Origin: Persicaria tinctoria
Taxonomy: Eukaryota > Streptophyta > Magnoliopsida > Caryophyllales > Polygonaceae
Direction: 5' to 3'
Assembly: GCA_037127255.1 (NCBI GenBank)
Contig: JBANSL010000004.1
Location: 22,885,967-22,949,966, forward strand
Length of the DNA: 64,000 bases
Shown here: piece after piece, positions 54,181-64,000 of the stretch
How positions within the stretch are numbered: the stretch's first letter is position 1
How the letters are laid out: every line of letters starts with the position of its first letter
Position numbers and translations under genes: made by a program
Notes under the pieces: generated by a model
The model's database searches: none
The model's input: the letters and a program-made list of their open reading frames with translations, nothing else
What the model was told of the DNA's origin: nothing

Positions 54181-57100
54181 TGTAACGGTCCAGAATTATA
54201 ATTTCCGGGTTACGTTTCAAGAGATAAAACCCCTTGTTCGGATCTTGCAATCCAGGTACGGGTCGAGGTTTCAAACTCATTTTAAGATTAGTAGAAAGAG
54301 GGATTTCAAACCCTAAAAACCTCAAAGGTTCGTTGGGTACCCTTAACTTGTCCTAAGACTACGTCGCGGAATCCATTTCAAACGAAATTAAAGCAGAAGT
54401 AAAGTAAAGATACAAGTGCCACGACAAAGCCGGTCAAAACCAAATTATGAGTGGGTAATTACCATTTTACTAAGTTAGGATATTAGCCAGACTCTTCAAT
54501 TCGCCAAAAGGGAACCCCGTCATATAGACATCGAGCACTCAAATCTGCAGAAAATGCCTTTAAAAAAAACGGGGAAATGAGTCAGATCGAGCCACTCATG
54601 CGGGACCGATAGTCCTCGCTGATGCCACATAGTATGTGCTATACCTAATAAAGATGCTCTAATGCAGTACGAAGATCAAACACACTAGCATGCTCCTGGT
54701 TATAATAATGTGAAAAAAATATTGTAAAGGGCCCAAGACAATGTCAAGTGGCATATCCCTCTCCTACCTCCACCCCCTTCCGATAGGGCGGAGACTGGCC
54801 AGCTCGTGAATGCATTCCATCATAATCGGGCGGCACGCATGCCTAACCCGCTCCATAATAAAGCCCGCATGCATCTCATAATATAAGGAAGTTCATGACT
54901 CGATTGACTCAGGGTACCCGATGAGGCTGGGCTACCCTATGACCCTAGCAAAGACTCTAGGACTATCAAAGATAACGACCGTTCTGTTTCAAACGCAATA
55001 AGTAAGCAGATGCTCATTCAATTAGTGCAACCTAAACAGGATACTACATGACATGCTTTTATGCATATGCAACACCTAACATAAAATGCAACAACAGGCA
55101 TGAATGTCCAACCTGAGTAAGCCCCTTAGGGAACTTACCTGAAATGCAGAACAACAAAATAACGCAAGCAAGGGCCCAAATGCAAGTCCAAAGCAATCCA
55201 AAAGCAATACACCTATCATCAAGCCATTTCCATAAGCTATCGGTCCATCATTCATACACACATAGCCCAATTGCTCAACATCCCCAAACCAATCGATAGT
55301 AAAACCATTTTTCAAAACCTTTCCGCTACGATCAACATCAACCAAAATCATTTACTTCCAATCAATCCCATTGATAAAGTCGTACCAACCACATTTTCCA
55401 ACTTTTATAAATCCCAAATTAAGTCAACTCATATTTAAAATAATTGCTCAAATCGTACTTGGCCAATTCCGACATTAATCATTTAAATCCTTAACCAATT
55501 TCCCAAAGTCATGTTATAGAGATAATTCCGGCATTTTGGCTTTCCAAACATAAATCCTTAAAAGGACGTTTCTAAAAACTTGAAAAATCCTTTTTAATTA
55601 ATTTGTCAACAATACTTAATTAGTTAAAATATCAAAATTAAATCCTCTTTACAAATCCTGATTATAATTCCAAGACAATAAATCATTTTTCAAAATACAT
55701 ATTCCAAACACTATTACCTTTAAAATAATTTCATAATATATAATAATTTCAGGATTCTATTTTCATAAAATCAGATTTATTACGATAATATTAATATTAA
55801 TAACGAGTAAATACCATATGTAACATAACACATATATAATTATCATATCACATTTTGTAACAATGGTAATGAAATGAAAACACACCCAGCAGGCCCAAAT
55901 CCCTTACCCGAATCCAGTTCCCAAACCCGGCCCAAATAGAAAGGAAAGGAAGACAGGCCCGGTCCCTTCCCCAACTGACCCAGTTTCAAAGTGGTATAAC
56001 CCGGAAATGGACTTTTGACCCGACCCAACCCAGGAAGGAAAGAAACAGGTTATCTCCTTCCTCACGCAAAACAAAACTTCGACGGAAACGGAAGGGGAAG
56101 AAGAGATCCAGACCCTGCCGGCGGCTCCTCTCCGACCCTACCCTCACCCAATCAGACCAGACCCGGATCCCGACCACAACTCGAGCAAAGAAATTCAAAC
56201 GCGAGCAAAGGGGAAGGAGGAAGAGAGAGATTACCGAGGTCGCCGAGTAACGCCGGAATCTTCGTCGGAGGCGCGATTTGGCGTCGTCGGAGTCCGATTT
56301 TCGAGAGGGAGTGGCCTGGGAGGAAGACGAGTGAGCAAAGATGGACCTTTATGAGGTCTTCGGTTGAAAAACGAAGAAAAGAAGGGGGGAGATCGACCTT
56401 GCGACGAAACAGGGGCGCGCTAGGGGATGGCGGCGACGTTGGAGGCTCCGAGGTGCTTCTGGTCCCTCCAGCTGCTCATGGGCGTCGAATGGAAGTGATG
56501 GAAGCGCTGCGACTGCTCGGAGAAGGAGGACGAGGGTGCTCTCGAGTCTCGGCGACTTCGGAGGAGGGACAGGGGAGGGGCTTCTTGAATGGTGTTGGCG
56601 GCGGCTTCGAACGGAGAGGAAGCGCCGATGATGGGGCTGCGAACATCTAGAAAGCAGAGGAGGGCTGGTGGTGATCGGAAATCTCGGACAAAATGGGGCT
56701 GTTTGTGGCTGAAGGTGGTGATCCAGAGGTGGCGAGAGAAGAAGAACAGAGAAAGGAAAGAGGTTTCTTTGGGGTTTTGAACTCTAGAGAGGATAAGGCA
56801 GGAGTGAATCAAGAGGGTTGTATTTGTGAGGATTGTTTGGGGCTTGTGCTGATCTGCTCCCAATTTGAAGAGAAAGGAGTGAGGTGCTAGCTGTACTGGC
56901 CAGAGTGGGAAAGTAGAGATTTTTGCCATTTTGCCATTTTTGGAGGGTCAACAGGAGGAAGGGGATGCAGAGGAGGGGAGGTAGGAGGAAACTGTTGCTG
57001 CTCTGTATACAGACCGAGAGGGGGAGAAAAAGAAAAGAAAGAAAGTAATGTGGTCACAACTCTCAATTTTAAATACCGTAAATGAATACCGAAATCCTCT

Positions 57101-57394
57101 CATTCGCCCCAATCCCGACAAACATAATTTGAAATCGACAACTCGAACCCGAAATAAAATGCTTAAATCCCAACCACATTCCCAAATCTCCGAGCCCGAA
57201 AGCGGAACACAATTTCATATGAAAATCCGTTTTAGAATAATGTCGGAATTCGTTTCGAAAGATTTTAATTTCGATTTAGTAATTTAAAGACGAGTTTCCC
57301 TTAAAATATCCGAATTTTTATATATTTTTTTTTGACATAAATCCATTTTATATCATTTGTTGAAATTTATTATTTAAAAATCCGAGTCTTTACA
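54181..57394 (-). mobile_element. Solo LTR, 3.2 kb, with 5-bp TSD
   Basis: ATTAC lies at 54176-54180 and 57395-57399. The segment starts TGTAACGGTCCAGAATTAT and ends AATCCGAGTCTTTACA, i.e. TG...CA with related inverted ends. No internal repeat pair, primer site or protein domain is seen, so it looks like one long LTR left after recombination. The minus strand is rich in CT tracts and short GC-rich frames (56000-57000), resembling an untranslated leader, which suggests minus orientation. Frames such as 56015-56650 (+) are GC-rich by-products. Confidence 0.75.
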
Positions 57395-57399
57395 ATTAC

Positions 57400-58683
57400 A
57401 CATTTTTTAATCAATCAGTTCAGTTTAAAACATTTTAAAGCTAAATTTTTAATTAATCGAATTATAAGAGGTTTTTCCTTACTATATGCTACAATTTTTT
57501 TTTATCAACTGTTTTAATTCAAAACATTCAAAACTTTGGTTTTTTAAATTTATATTTAACTATTAAATAGTAGATATATATATATTAAATAATAATTTTT
57601 TATCCCGGTCTCATAAATTGTTATCAGTTGAAAATAAATAAATAAATAACGTCTATAGTCCTTTCTAATCTCTTTCGGTTTTCAAAAAAAAAAATTGTTA
57701 TCAGTTGAAAATAAATAAGAATATTTTTTTCTTATATGTGCACAACCACCATAATTTTATATATTTTTACTTTATGAATTCTATCCTTATTATATTATGC
57801 TAAATTAAATTTGTTAATATTTTTATTTAATTTGATAATAGTAATTTATTATATTATTAATATTTTATTGAAAAAAAAATTGTGTAATGCCATGAGGATT
57901 GTAGTAGTTTGCAGTATAAATCTAAACGGAGTACAATTCAAATCCAAACACACCCGACCCGATGGAGCTGCTTGAATTCCAACACTACAGTACAGACTAC
58001 AGAGATGCCGTTCAAAGACAATGATTACAGCGTTCAAAGGGAGTGAGCTAATTATCTCCAATCCATCATATCTGGGAGTACGTGTAAATGTGTTTGGCCG
58101 GCCCCATTTCCCACTGTACCACCATTTCCATTCCATTCCAACACTTCCCGAAATCTATGGCTTCGATTGGGCTTTCCTTCACAGTTAATTAAGGTTACTC
58201 TCTCTGTCGGGATGTGTTAGGACCTGTGTCTCAAGTCGAAAAATACGATAACTCGAGCCTTAAATATAAGTCAGTGGTTTATTTTTCCTATTGTCAATTA
58301 AGTTTTTAGAATGGATCCCACATATGTACTCAGACGTGTGGATCCCATGTTATATGGCCCCATCAAGAATTGGTTTGACACGCCCGTCCTCACCATATTT
58401 CATCTTTTCAACAACAACAACTAGCACAAAAGTTTGAGAATTGCTTGTTTTGTTTAAATTTTGGAAAAGGAAAGAGAAAGGAAATAACTGGAGTTTATTT
58501 ATATTTTAAGATATATATTGTTAAAAAATTTAATTATTATCATCTCCTCCAAACTTTCCATACAAAATTGGTTTTATTTCTTCTTATTTCAATCACTCAT
58601 TTGAACAAGAGGTAACTATATCTCTTATACTCCTCTAATTTATTACCCCTGCTATTTTTTTCATACAAAAAATATAATTCTTC

Positions 58684-58725
<42 letters not shown>

Positions 58726-59460
58726 CGTTTACATTCCATTTACTGTATAGGCTTATAACAAACAAGTCGTAAGAGTTATGTTCGTTGCCTCCATATTTAT
58801 TATTCATAATTAATGTTTTTGCATATATATGTATAAAAAGTTAATTAAGTTAGTACAAATAATCTTATTGTGGCATATGAATAATTTTGGTATTCAAAAT
58901 TTTCTTCAAATCTCATTAATTAATCTTTTCAATTTTAGGCTCCAGATTTGTTAACCATTTATTTCATAGCGGTTTACTTTGAATATACCCATCCATATAT
59001 AAGAGGTAAAAATAGCGAAGGGTGGTCTACATGTCTCAACTATGAGGAACAAATTTTCTAGTAATCATTGTGATTTTAGAGGTGATTATTGGTGTTGGGG
59101 ATATATTTATTTATATAATGACTCACACAACTTTTTTTATTTGGTAGAATTATTGCGAAATACAACCAAATGATGAGCAAATATGGTTATACATTATGAA
59201 AAAATCGGGCTAGGGATAATATATTGGTTTGAGTTATTTCGAAGGACTCCAAAATGCCCTCGGAACAGGTTTAAAACTGTTAGAAATAAATTGGTATATT
59301 TAAACTGTTTAGGGGACAAATAATTACCCTATTTCCCTATTTGATGCTTGGTTTTAAAAAAAATGTGTTTTTATATGTTAACCGATTTTTATAAAAAATA
59401 ATAAAACGAACCGGGCCTCTCATTCCATTTTCTGAATAAAACTGGATATCAGTAATCCAT
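57400..59460. other. AT-rich region without a supported gene
   Basis: Contains TTGTTATCAGTTGAAAATAA twice (near 57620 and 57695) and a (TA)n run at 58690-58722. I see no gene or complete element. Confidence 0.5.
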
Positions 59461-59564
59461 AACTTCATCTTCTTCTCAAAGTTTCTTATTTCAAGGTTTC
59501 TAGATTGCTGAAAATAGTCATTGTGATCATTGGGAGTTTGGATAAAGGAATATGAGATTGATCA

Positions 59565-59850
59565 TCGAGACTATCCAGTGGTAAAGAGTTAATGGTGAGC
59601 ATCGACGAGGATGAAAGCGAAACCGCTCTTGGCGATGTAGAAGTCGAACGAGTCTGTGTCGATGGACATTGGTGATGTTTCGCTGGAGAGGTTTTGGGAA
59701 TTGCTCGCCGAGCTTGATCTTGAGAAGCACAATAGGGAGCGGAGAATTCGAAGAACGATATGCAAGTCTTATTCAATCGGCTCAAACCCCTAGCGCATGA
59801 GGCCATCAAGAAGTGCGACGAGAGAAACATTGAGTGTATGAATATTACAC
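59565..59850 (+). pseudogene. Possible decayed coiled-coil gene fragment
   Basis: In different plus frames one can read SLERFWELLAELDLEKHNRE and then ENSKNDMQVLFNRLKPLAHE followed by AIKKCDERN. Together they look like a charged, helical coiled-coil protein split by small indels and stops. I recall similar stretches in uncharacterised plant coiled-coil proteins but cannot name one. No intact frame remains. Confidence 0.35.
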
Positions 59851-60399
59851 CTCCAATGTAAAGAGAATGGATCATTGTGTACATATTTAAAACCACACCC
59901 CAGTTTTTTAGCAATAGAAGGAAAAACATCCAAAATCTAAACCTGTTTTATATACACACAACACTAGCGGATTGTCAGCAATAACTGACAAATAAAATAA
60001 GTTACTAAAGTCCCAAAAGGAAGCTAAAAACAAAACTCGGTCACATGGAATGCTAGAGGATATCCAAACATCTCATACTGTACAGCTTCCTAGCTTCGCC
60101 ACCCTTCTTAACAGAACAAACCATTCTCAAACATTTAAACAAGACACGATAATTTTCGCGAACCCAATGAAAGCGTTCAAATTTTTTAGCACCACATACA
60201 AGCGCTATATGATCCAAGCTCACAACCTCATACCGTTTAAATAACAACACTTTCCTAATAATCAAAAGCTTAGCCATGACTAACTTTTTTGGAGATTCTT
60301 TAAGATACCATGTGCTTGCCAAAAAAAAAAAACTCTTTACATGTAACAACCTTGAGAGGAGAAGGATTATATTCAACAAATAGAAGACCAGTTATAATA

Positions 60400-60652
60400 C
60401 TTCCTCCGTTCGGCAAAACTTGTCGTTTTAGAGTTTTTTTTTCGTTCGGAAAAACTTGTCATTTTAGATATTTTTGCTTCTACTTTACTAAAATGCCCTT
60501 GATTTGATTGATGTGTTGTGAGTTGTAGTTTTTGATAAAGTAAAAAGTAGAGTAATAAATTAGGGTAAATTAGTAAAAAATGAGTGTAATTATTAGCTTT
60601 ATTAAAAGTTGTGTGGAGAGTTAAAATGACAAGTTTTGCCGAACGGAGGGAG
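60400..60652. mobile_element. Stowaway MITE
   Basis: CTTCCTCCGTTCGGCAAAAC and its inverted partner ...TTTTGCCGAACGGAGGGAG bound 253 bp, each flanked by TA. AT-rich and non-coding, as usual for the family. Confidence 0.88.
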
Positions 60653-60659
60653 TATGAAA

Positions 60660-61800
60660 CTCAAGTAAAAAAAAAAATCGAGCAACCAAACCATCAACTT
60701 TAAACCACATTTCCATCTCCTTGCTTGTCACAATTCATGCAATAACATCCGATGAACTAATTGAAAATTAAAACGCAATTTTGACCCTTGAAGAAAGACT
60801 AACCCTAAACAATTACTATTCTTAGGTTGTTGAATATCAGAATCTGACAACCCTCGCTTGATAAATTTGCATACTTCAGGGTAGGAGTAAATATTACTCA
60901 GTGAATGAACCTCTCTTCAATAGCTCAATACCTTTATTCCTACAAATCATAAACAAAAATACATAAAAGACATATAAACACCGAGAACCAACAAACAAAA
61001 ACAGCGGACAACCACACAAACTGGAAAAATAAAAACCACAATACTCACATTAAACTGCATTTTATAGGATTCTAAATTAGAAAAGGGCGAACCTACACAT
61101 GAGATAGAATACAATACAACGAATTACCATACCTTCAACAACACATTAATGAAAAATAAACAGAAACCCTATCACCGAACACCAAACATACACAACACTG
61201 ACCTCGACATGCATTTCCTCGATTCAACCATCACAATATTCAAACAAATTGAAGTAATAAAGAGAGTAGAAGGGACACGATGATTAGTTCAAACGACAAA
61301 AAAATAGCGAAAGAGAAACGATAAACAAAGGTAGAACAGAGGGAAAGAGAGAACACGAAATAGAAACGAAAAGTAAAACTGCATGTCCTGTAGGACAATC
61401 ACCTAATTTGGACTACCCGATGGATAATGATTCAATTGAGAGAGGAAATTGGGTCGAGATGCCTAATTTCCTCTATAAATTTAGTACTCTTTTATATATT
61501 TAACTAACTATATAGTGGAAGAGAAAGAGAGAATAATGGGATAAAAATGATTTCCATATTCTAACAAGAATCACATATAACACCCAACAAAGAAGAACAT
61601 TTTACAGGTAGGGTTTCTTATTGCAATGGTGGTTTTATGGATACAATAATTCCAACTTTTACAAACCTCTATTTGTAATAGATAACCTTATATAAATAAT
61701 CTTTTATAAATAAACCTAGATATAGATAAACCTATTTTATCTAGAATATATTATAGATAAATAATCAATAATAATAATCCTATATAGAAAAATGTGAATT
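60660..61800. other. Non-coding stretch left of the copia LTR
   Basis: A-rich, without a supported gene or complete repeat. It is the presumed insertion flank of the copia element; the last five bases (GAATT, 61796-61800) would be the TSD, but its partner lies beyond the window. Confidence 0.45.
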
Positions 61801-62096
61801 TGTTGAATCCGACGATTATCAATCACGTTTGTGATCGATTGAGCAAGGACAAATCACAACAATCAAGCTAGCGCCATGGATTTGTGAAGGACAGAGAACA
61901 CGAGGTGAGGAAGAGGGAGAATGAGAGCTTCTACTGTTTCATCGATTGTGCAAGATTACAACTGAATCTGTTTCCACATATGAGACCCCTTTTATACACT
62001 CGCCAGATTAGTTACATGAGGTATACTTGGGTGTGACGCAGCACAACTCCAATCTAGTGTGAATTGAGCTAAGAATCACAAGATCATAGTTCAACA
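61801..62096 (-). repeat. 3' LTR of the right-edge copia element
   Basis: On the minus strand it starts TGTTGAACTATG and ends GGATTCAACA: TG...CA with short inverted repeats, the common copia LTR form. It contains a TATA box (TATAAAAG on the minus strand, about 61991-61998). Length 296 bp. Confidence 0.8.
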
Positions 62097-62119
62097 CCCC
62101 CCCCCCCCCCCCCCCCCTC
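62097..62119 (-). promoter_or_regulatory. Polypurine tract, a pure G run
   Basis: Directly next to the 3' LTR: an uninterrupted C run on the plus strand, i.e. G on the element's strand. It lies where the plus-strand primer of reverse transcription is expected. Confidence 0.65.
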
Positions 62120-62123
62120 AAAC

Positions 62124-64000
62124 TTAGGGTGGAGACAGCCCGAGTTTGGCGAGAAGCTCATTTTGTTGATGAGAAGGTAAGATCTTGGTAAGAACATCAG
62201 CAAGCTGGGAATTCGTTGGAACATGGCATAAATCGAGTAAACCATCCATGACCTTCTCACGAGTGAAATGACAGTCAATTTCTATGTGCTTCGTGCGCTC
62301 GTGGAAGACCGGGTTCTTTGCAATTTGGATTGCATATTGGTTGTCACATAATAGAGTAACAGGTTTGATTGGATCAACTCCCAATTCAGTTAATAAACGG
62401 ACTAGCCAAGTGATCTCAGCGGCAGTCTGAGCCATGGCACGGTACTCTGCTTCTGAAGAGCTGCGAGAAACAACACCTTGTTTCTTTGATCTCCAACTGA
62501 CAGGAGAATCCCCAAGTAAAACCACAAACCCAGTAACAGATCGTCTAGAGAAAGAGCAAGAGCCCCAGTCTGAATCAGTGTATGCAGCAACACGAGGAGT
62601 ATCAAAGCCTCGAAGAAGAATCCCTTGATCTGTAGTACCAGACACATATCGGATTGTGTGGTGAAGAGCTGCAAGATGAGAGGTTCTGGGGGATTGCATA
62701 AACTGGCTGAGTGTTTGAACTGCAAAGGAAATGTCTGGGCGAGTATTGCAAAGGTAGTTGAGTTTGCCAACCATGGTTCTGTAATAAGAAGCATTTTCAA
62801 TGAGATCACCATCCAAGGGATCAAGTTTGCAACGATGGGGCAAAGGGGTATAGACTGGACGTTCGTCAACCAATTGAGCATCAGAGACAAGTTCCTTACT
62901 GAACTTGTGTTGAGAAATATGTATACCACTAGAGGTGTATGAAACCTCAAGGCCTAGAAAATAATGGAGAAGCCCCAAGTCTTTAATACTGAAGTAATGA
63001 TCCAGGAAGCCCTTGAGGTGATCAATTTCTGTTGGATTGGAGCCAGTTACGAGGAGATCATCAACATATATGGCAACAATGGTGATGTGCTGCTTATCCC
63101 TTTTGATGAAGAGGAAATGATCAAGCTTTGACTGAGAGTAACTGAGGTACAAGAGAGAAGCTGTGAGCTTCTGAAACCACTGCCTTCTTGCTTGCTTCAA
63201 CCCATAAAGCGATTTAACCAACTTACAAACCATATTAGGAGGTACTGTCATACCTGTAGGAGGCTTCATGTATACTTCCTCATGGAGGTCTCCATGAAGG
63301 CATGCTTTGTTCATGTCCATTTGATGAAGGGGCCAGCATCTAGCAGCAACAATTGAGATGACAGTGCGGATGGTTGTCATCTTTACAACAGGACTGAGTG
63401 TCTCATGGTAATCTATACCTTCGGTTTGTGTAAATCCCTTAGCTACTAAACGAGCTTTGTGACGCTCTAAACTCCCATCTGCCTTTAGCTTAACTTTGAA
63501 TACCCATTTACAACCAATTGCTTGTTTCCCAGCAGGCAAAGGCACCAGATTCCAAGTGTTATTGGAGGTAAGTGCAGTGAGTTCCTTTTTCATTGCCAAA
63601 AGCCAATTAGGATCTTGAATAGCTTCATTGTAAGTGGTTGGTTCAATGTAAGATGGGAGATGAGACAAAAAGGCAAATTGAATGATGAGGCAATGTGGAA
63701 ACAAAGAAAGCTTTGGGATGATTAGATGGTGAAGATGTGGTGCATAAGGAGCAAACATAATCTTTGAGATGTGTTGGGGGACCATGAATACGGGTGGACC
63801 TCCTTAAAGGAGGAGGTGGGGATGGAGGCATGATGTCAGTCAAGGAAGGTGTGGAAACAGAAGGTGTAGGTGTAGGGGAATTGGAGGCATCAGATGTAGG
63901 TGATAAGGACTGATCACCAGGAAAAGTAATGTTTTCAGACACAGAAGGAGAAATAGGTGTGACAGCAGGTAAGAAAATAGAATGAGGAAAGGAAGAAGCA
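62124..64000 (-). pseudogene. Ty1/copia pol: reverse transcriptase and RNase H, cut by the window edge
   Basis: On the minus strand, a Pro/Ser-rich linker (63942-63643, RRSTRIHGPP) is followed, in a second frame, by a complete [61 protein letters not shown] and the active site YVDDLL (codons at 63057-63068). RNase H follows with YTDSDWGS, SRSSSEAEYRA, CDNQYAIQIAKNPVFH and HIEIDCHF, ending 62124. The catalytic motifs of both domains look intact. The frame changes once near 63700, so the polyprotein is interrupted there by a small indel. Gag, protease and most of the integrase lie beyond 64000. It is much better preserved than the copia fragment at 1152-2985. Confidence 0.92.

Noticed and set aside
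56015..56929. GC-rich ORFs on both strands resembling genes
   Set aside because: Inside the solo LTR and without domains; base composition alone keeps the frames open.

Overview
The window is nuclear DNA of a flowering plant, most likely a eudicot. It is AT-rich, has small GT-AG introns, and contains a Dof transcription-factor gene and an SKU5-similar (SKS) gene. Most of the rest is layered plant transposons: Ty1/copia, other LTR elements, L1 and RTE LINEs, hAT, Mutator-like, Stowaway and Helitron. I cannot name the species. Only two loci look like intact host genes: SKS at 36530-39124 (+, eight exons, 537 aa) and Dof at 40528-41454 (-, one exon, 308 aa). They sit in the one long stretch (about 35.2-41.9 kb) with few transposons.

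Layout. 1-3 kb: an LTR-like fragment and a truncated copia pol on the minus strand. 3.2-11.7 kb: an LTR retrotransposon without pol (LTRs 3228-4243 and 10629-11682, Met-tRNA primer site at 4247). It was itself invaded by a 4.1-kb hAT element (4688-8830) and sits inside relics of a Mutator-like element (MULE). 12.0-14.85 kb: an L1 LINE with a 17-bp target-site duplication (TSD), carrying a hAT transposase relic. 17.09-22.99 kb: a Helitron carrying pieces of at least two host genes (an NHX antiporter and a CCCH zinc-finger protein). 23.5-24.4 kb: a foldback MULE with a 9-bp TSD. 24.68-33.41 kb: a hAT element with an 8-bp TSD, split inside a TA microsatellite by a 7.9-kb inverted-repeat element. 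That element carries a decayed R1R2R3-MYB (MYB3R) gene copy and a second, small Helitron.

41.96-47.92 kb: a Stowaway MITE interrupted by a 5.7-kb MULE with a perfect 9-bp TSD. The MULE encodes a transposase joined to an OTU-type cysteine protease domain, has two further small transcription units, and has three clusters of a palindromic motif related to CACCGCATNNNNATGCGGTG. This MULE is the most interesting system here. 48.3-50.2 kb: a giant inverted repeat built on LINE RNase H sequence, with two stacked hairpins in one arm. 50.5-52.5 kb: a dead RTE-type LINE. 53.4-54.0 kb: a hAT MITE. 54.18-57.39 kb: a 3.2-kb solo LTR with a 5-bp TSD. 60.4 kb: a Stowaway MITE. 61.8 kb to the window end: the 3' half of a copia element with its LTR.

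Element boundaries were placed by matching direct repeats and inverted ends by eye. Family assignments come from motifs I recognise. No database search was run.
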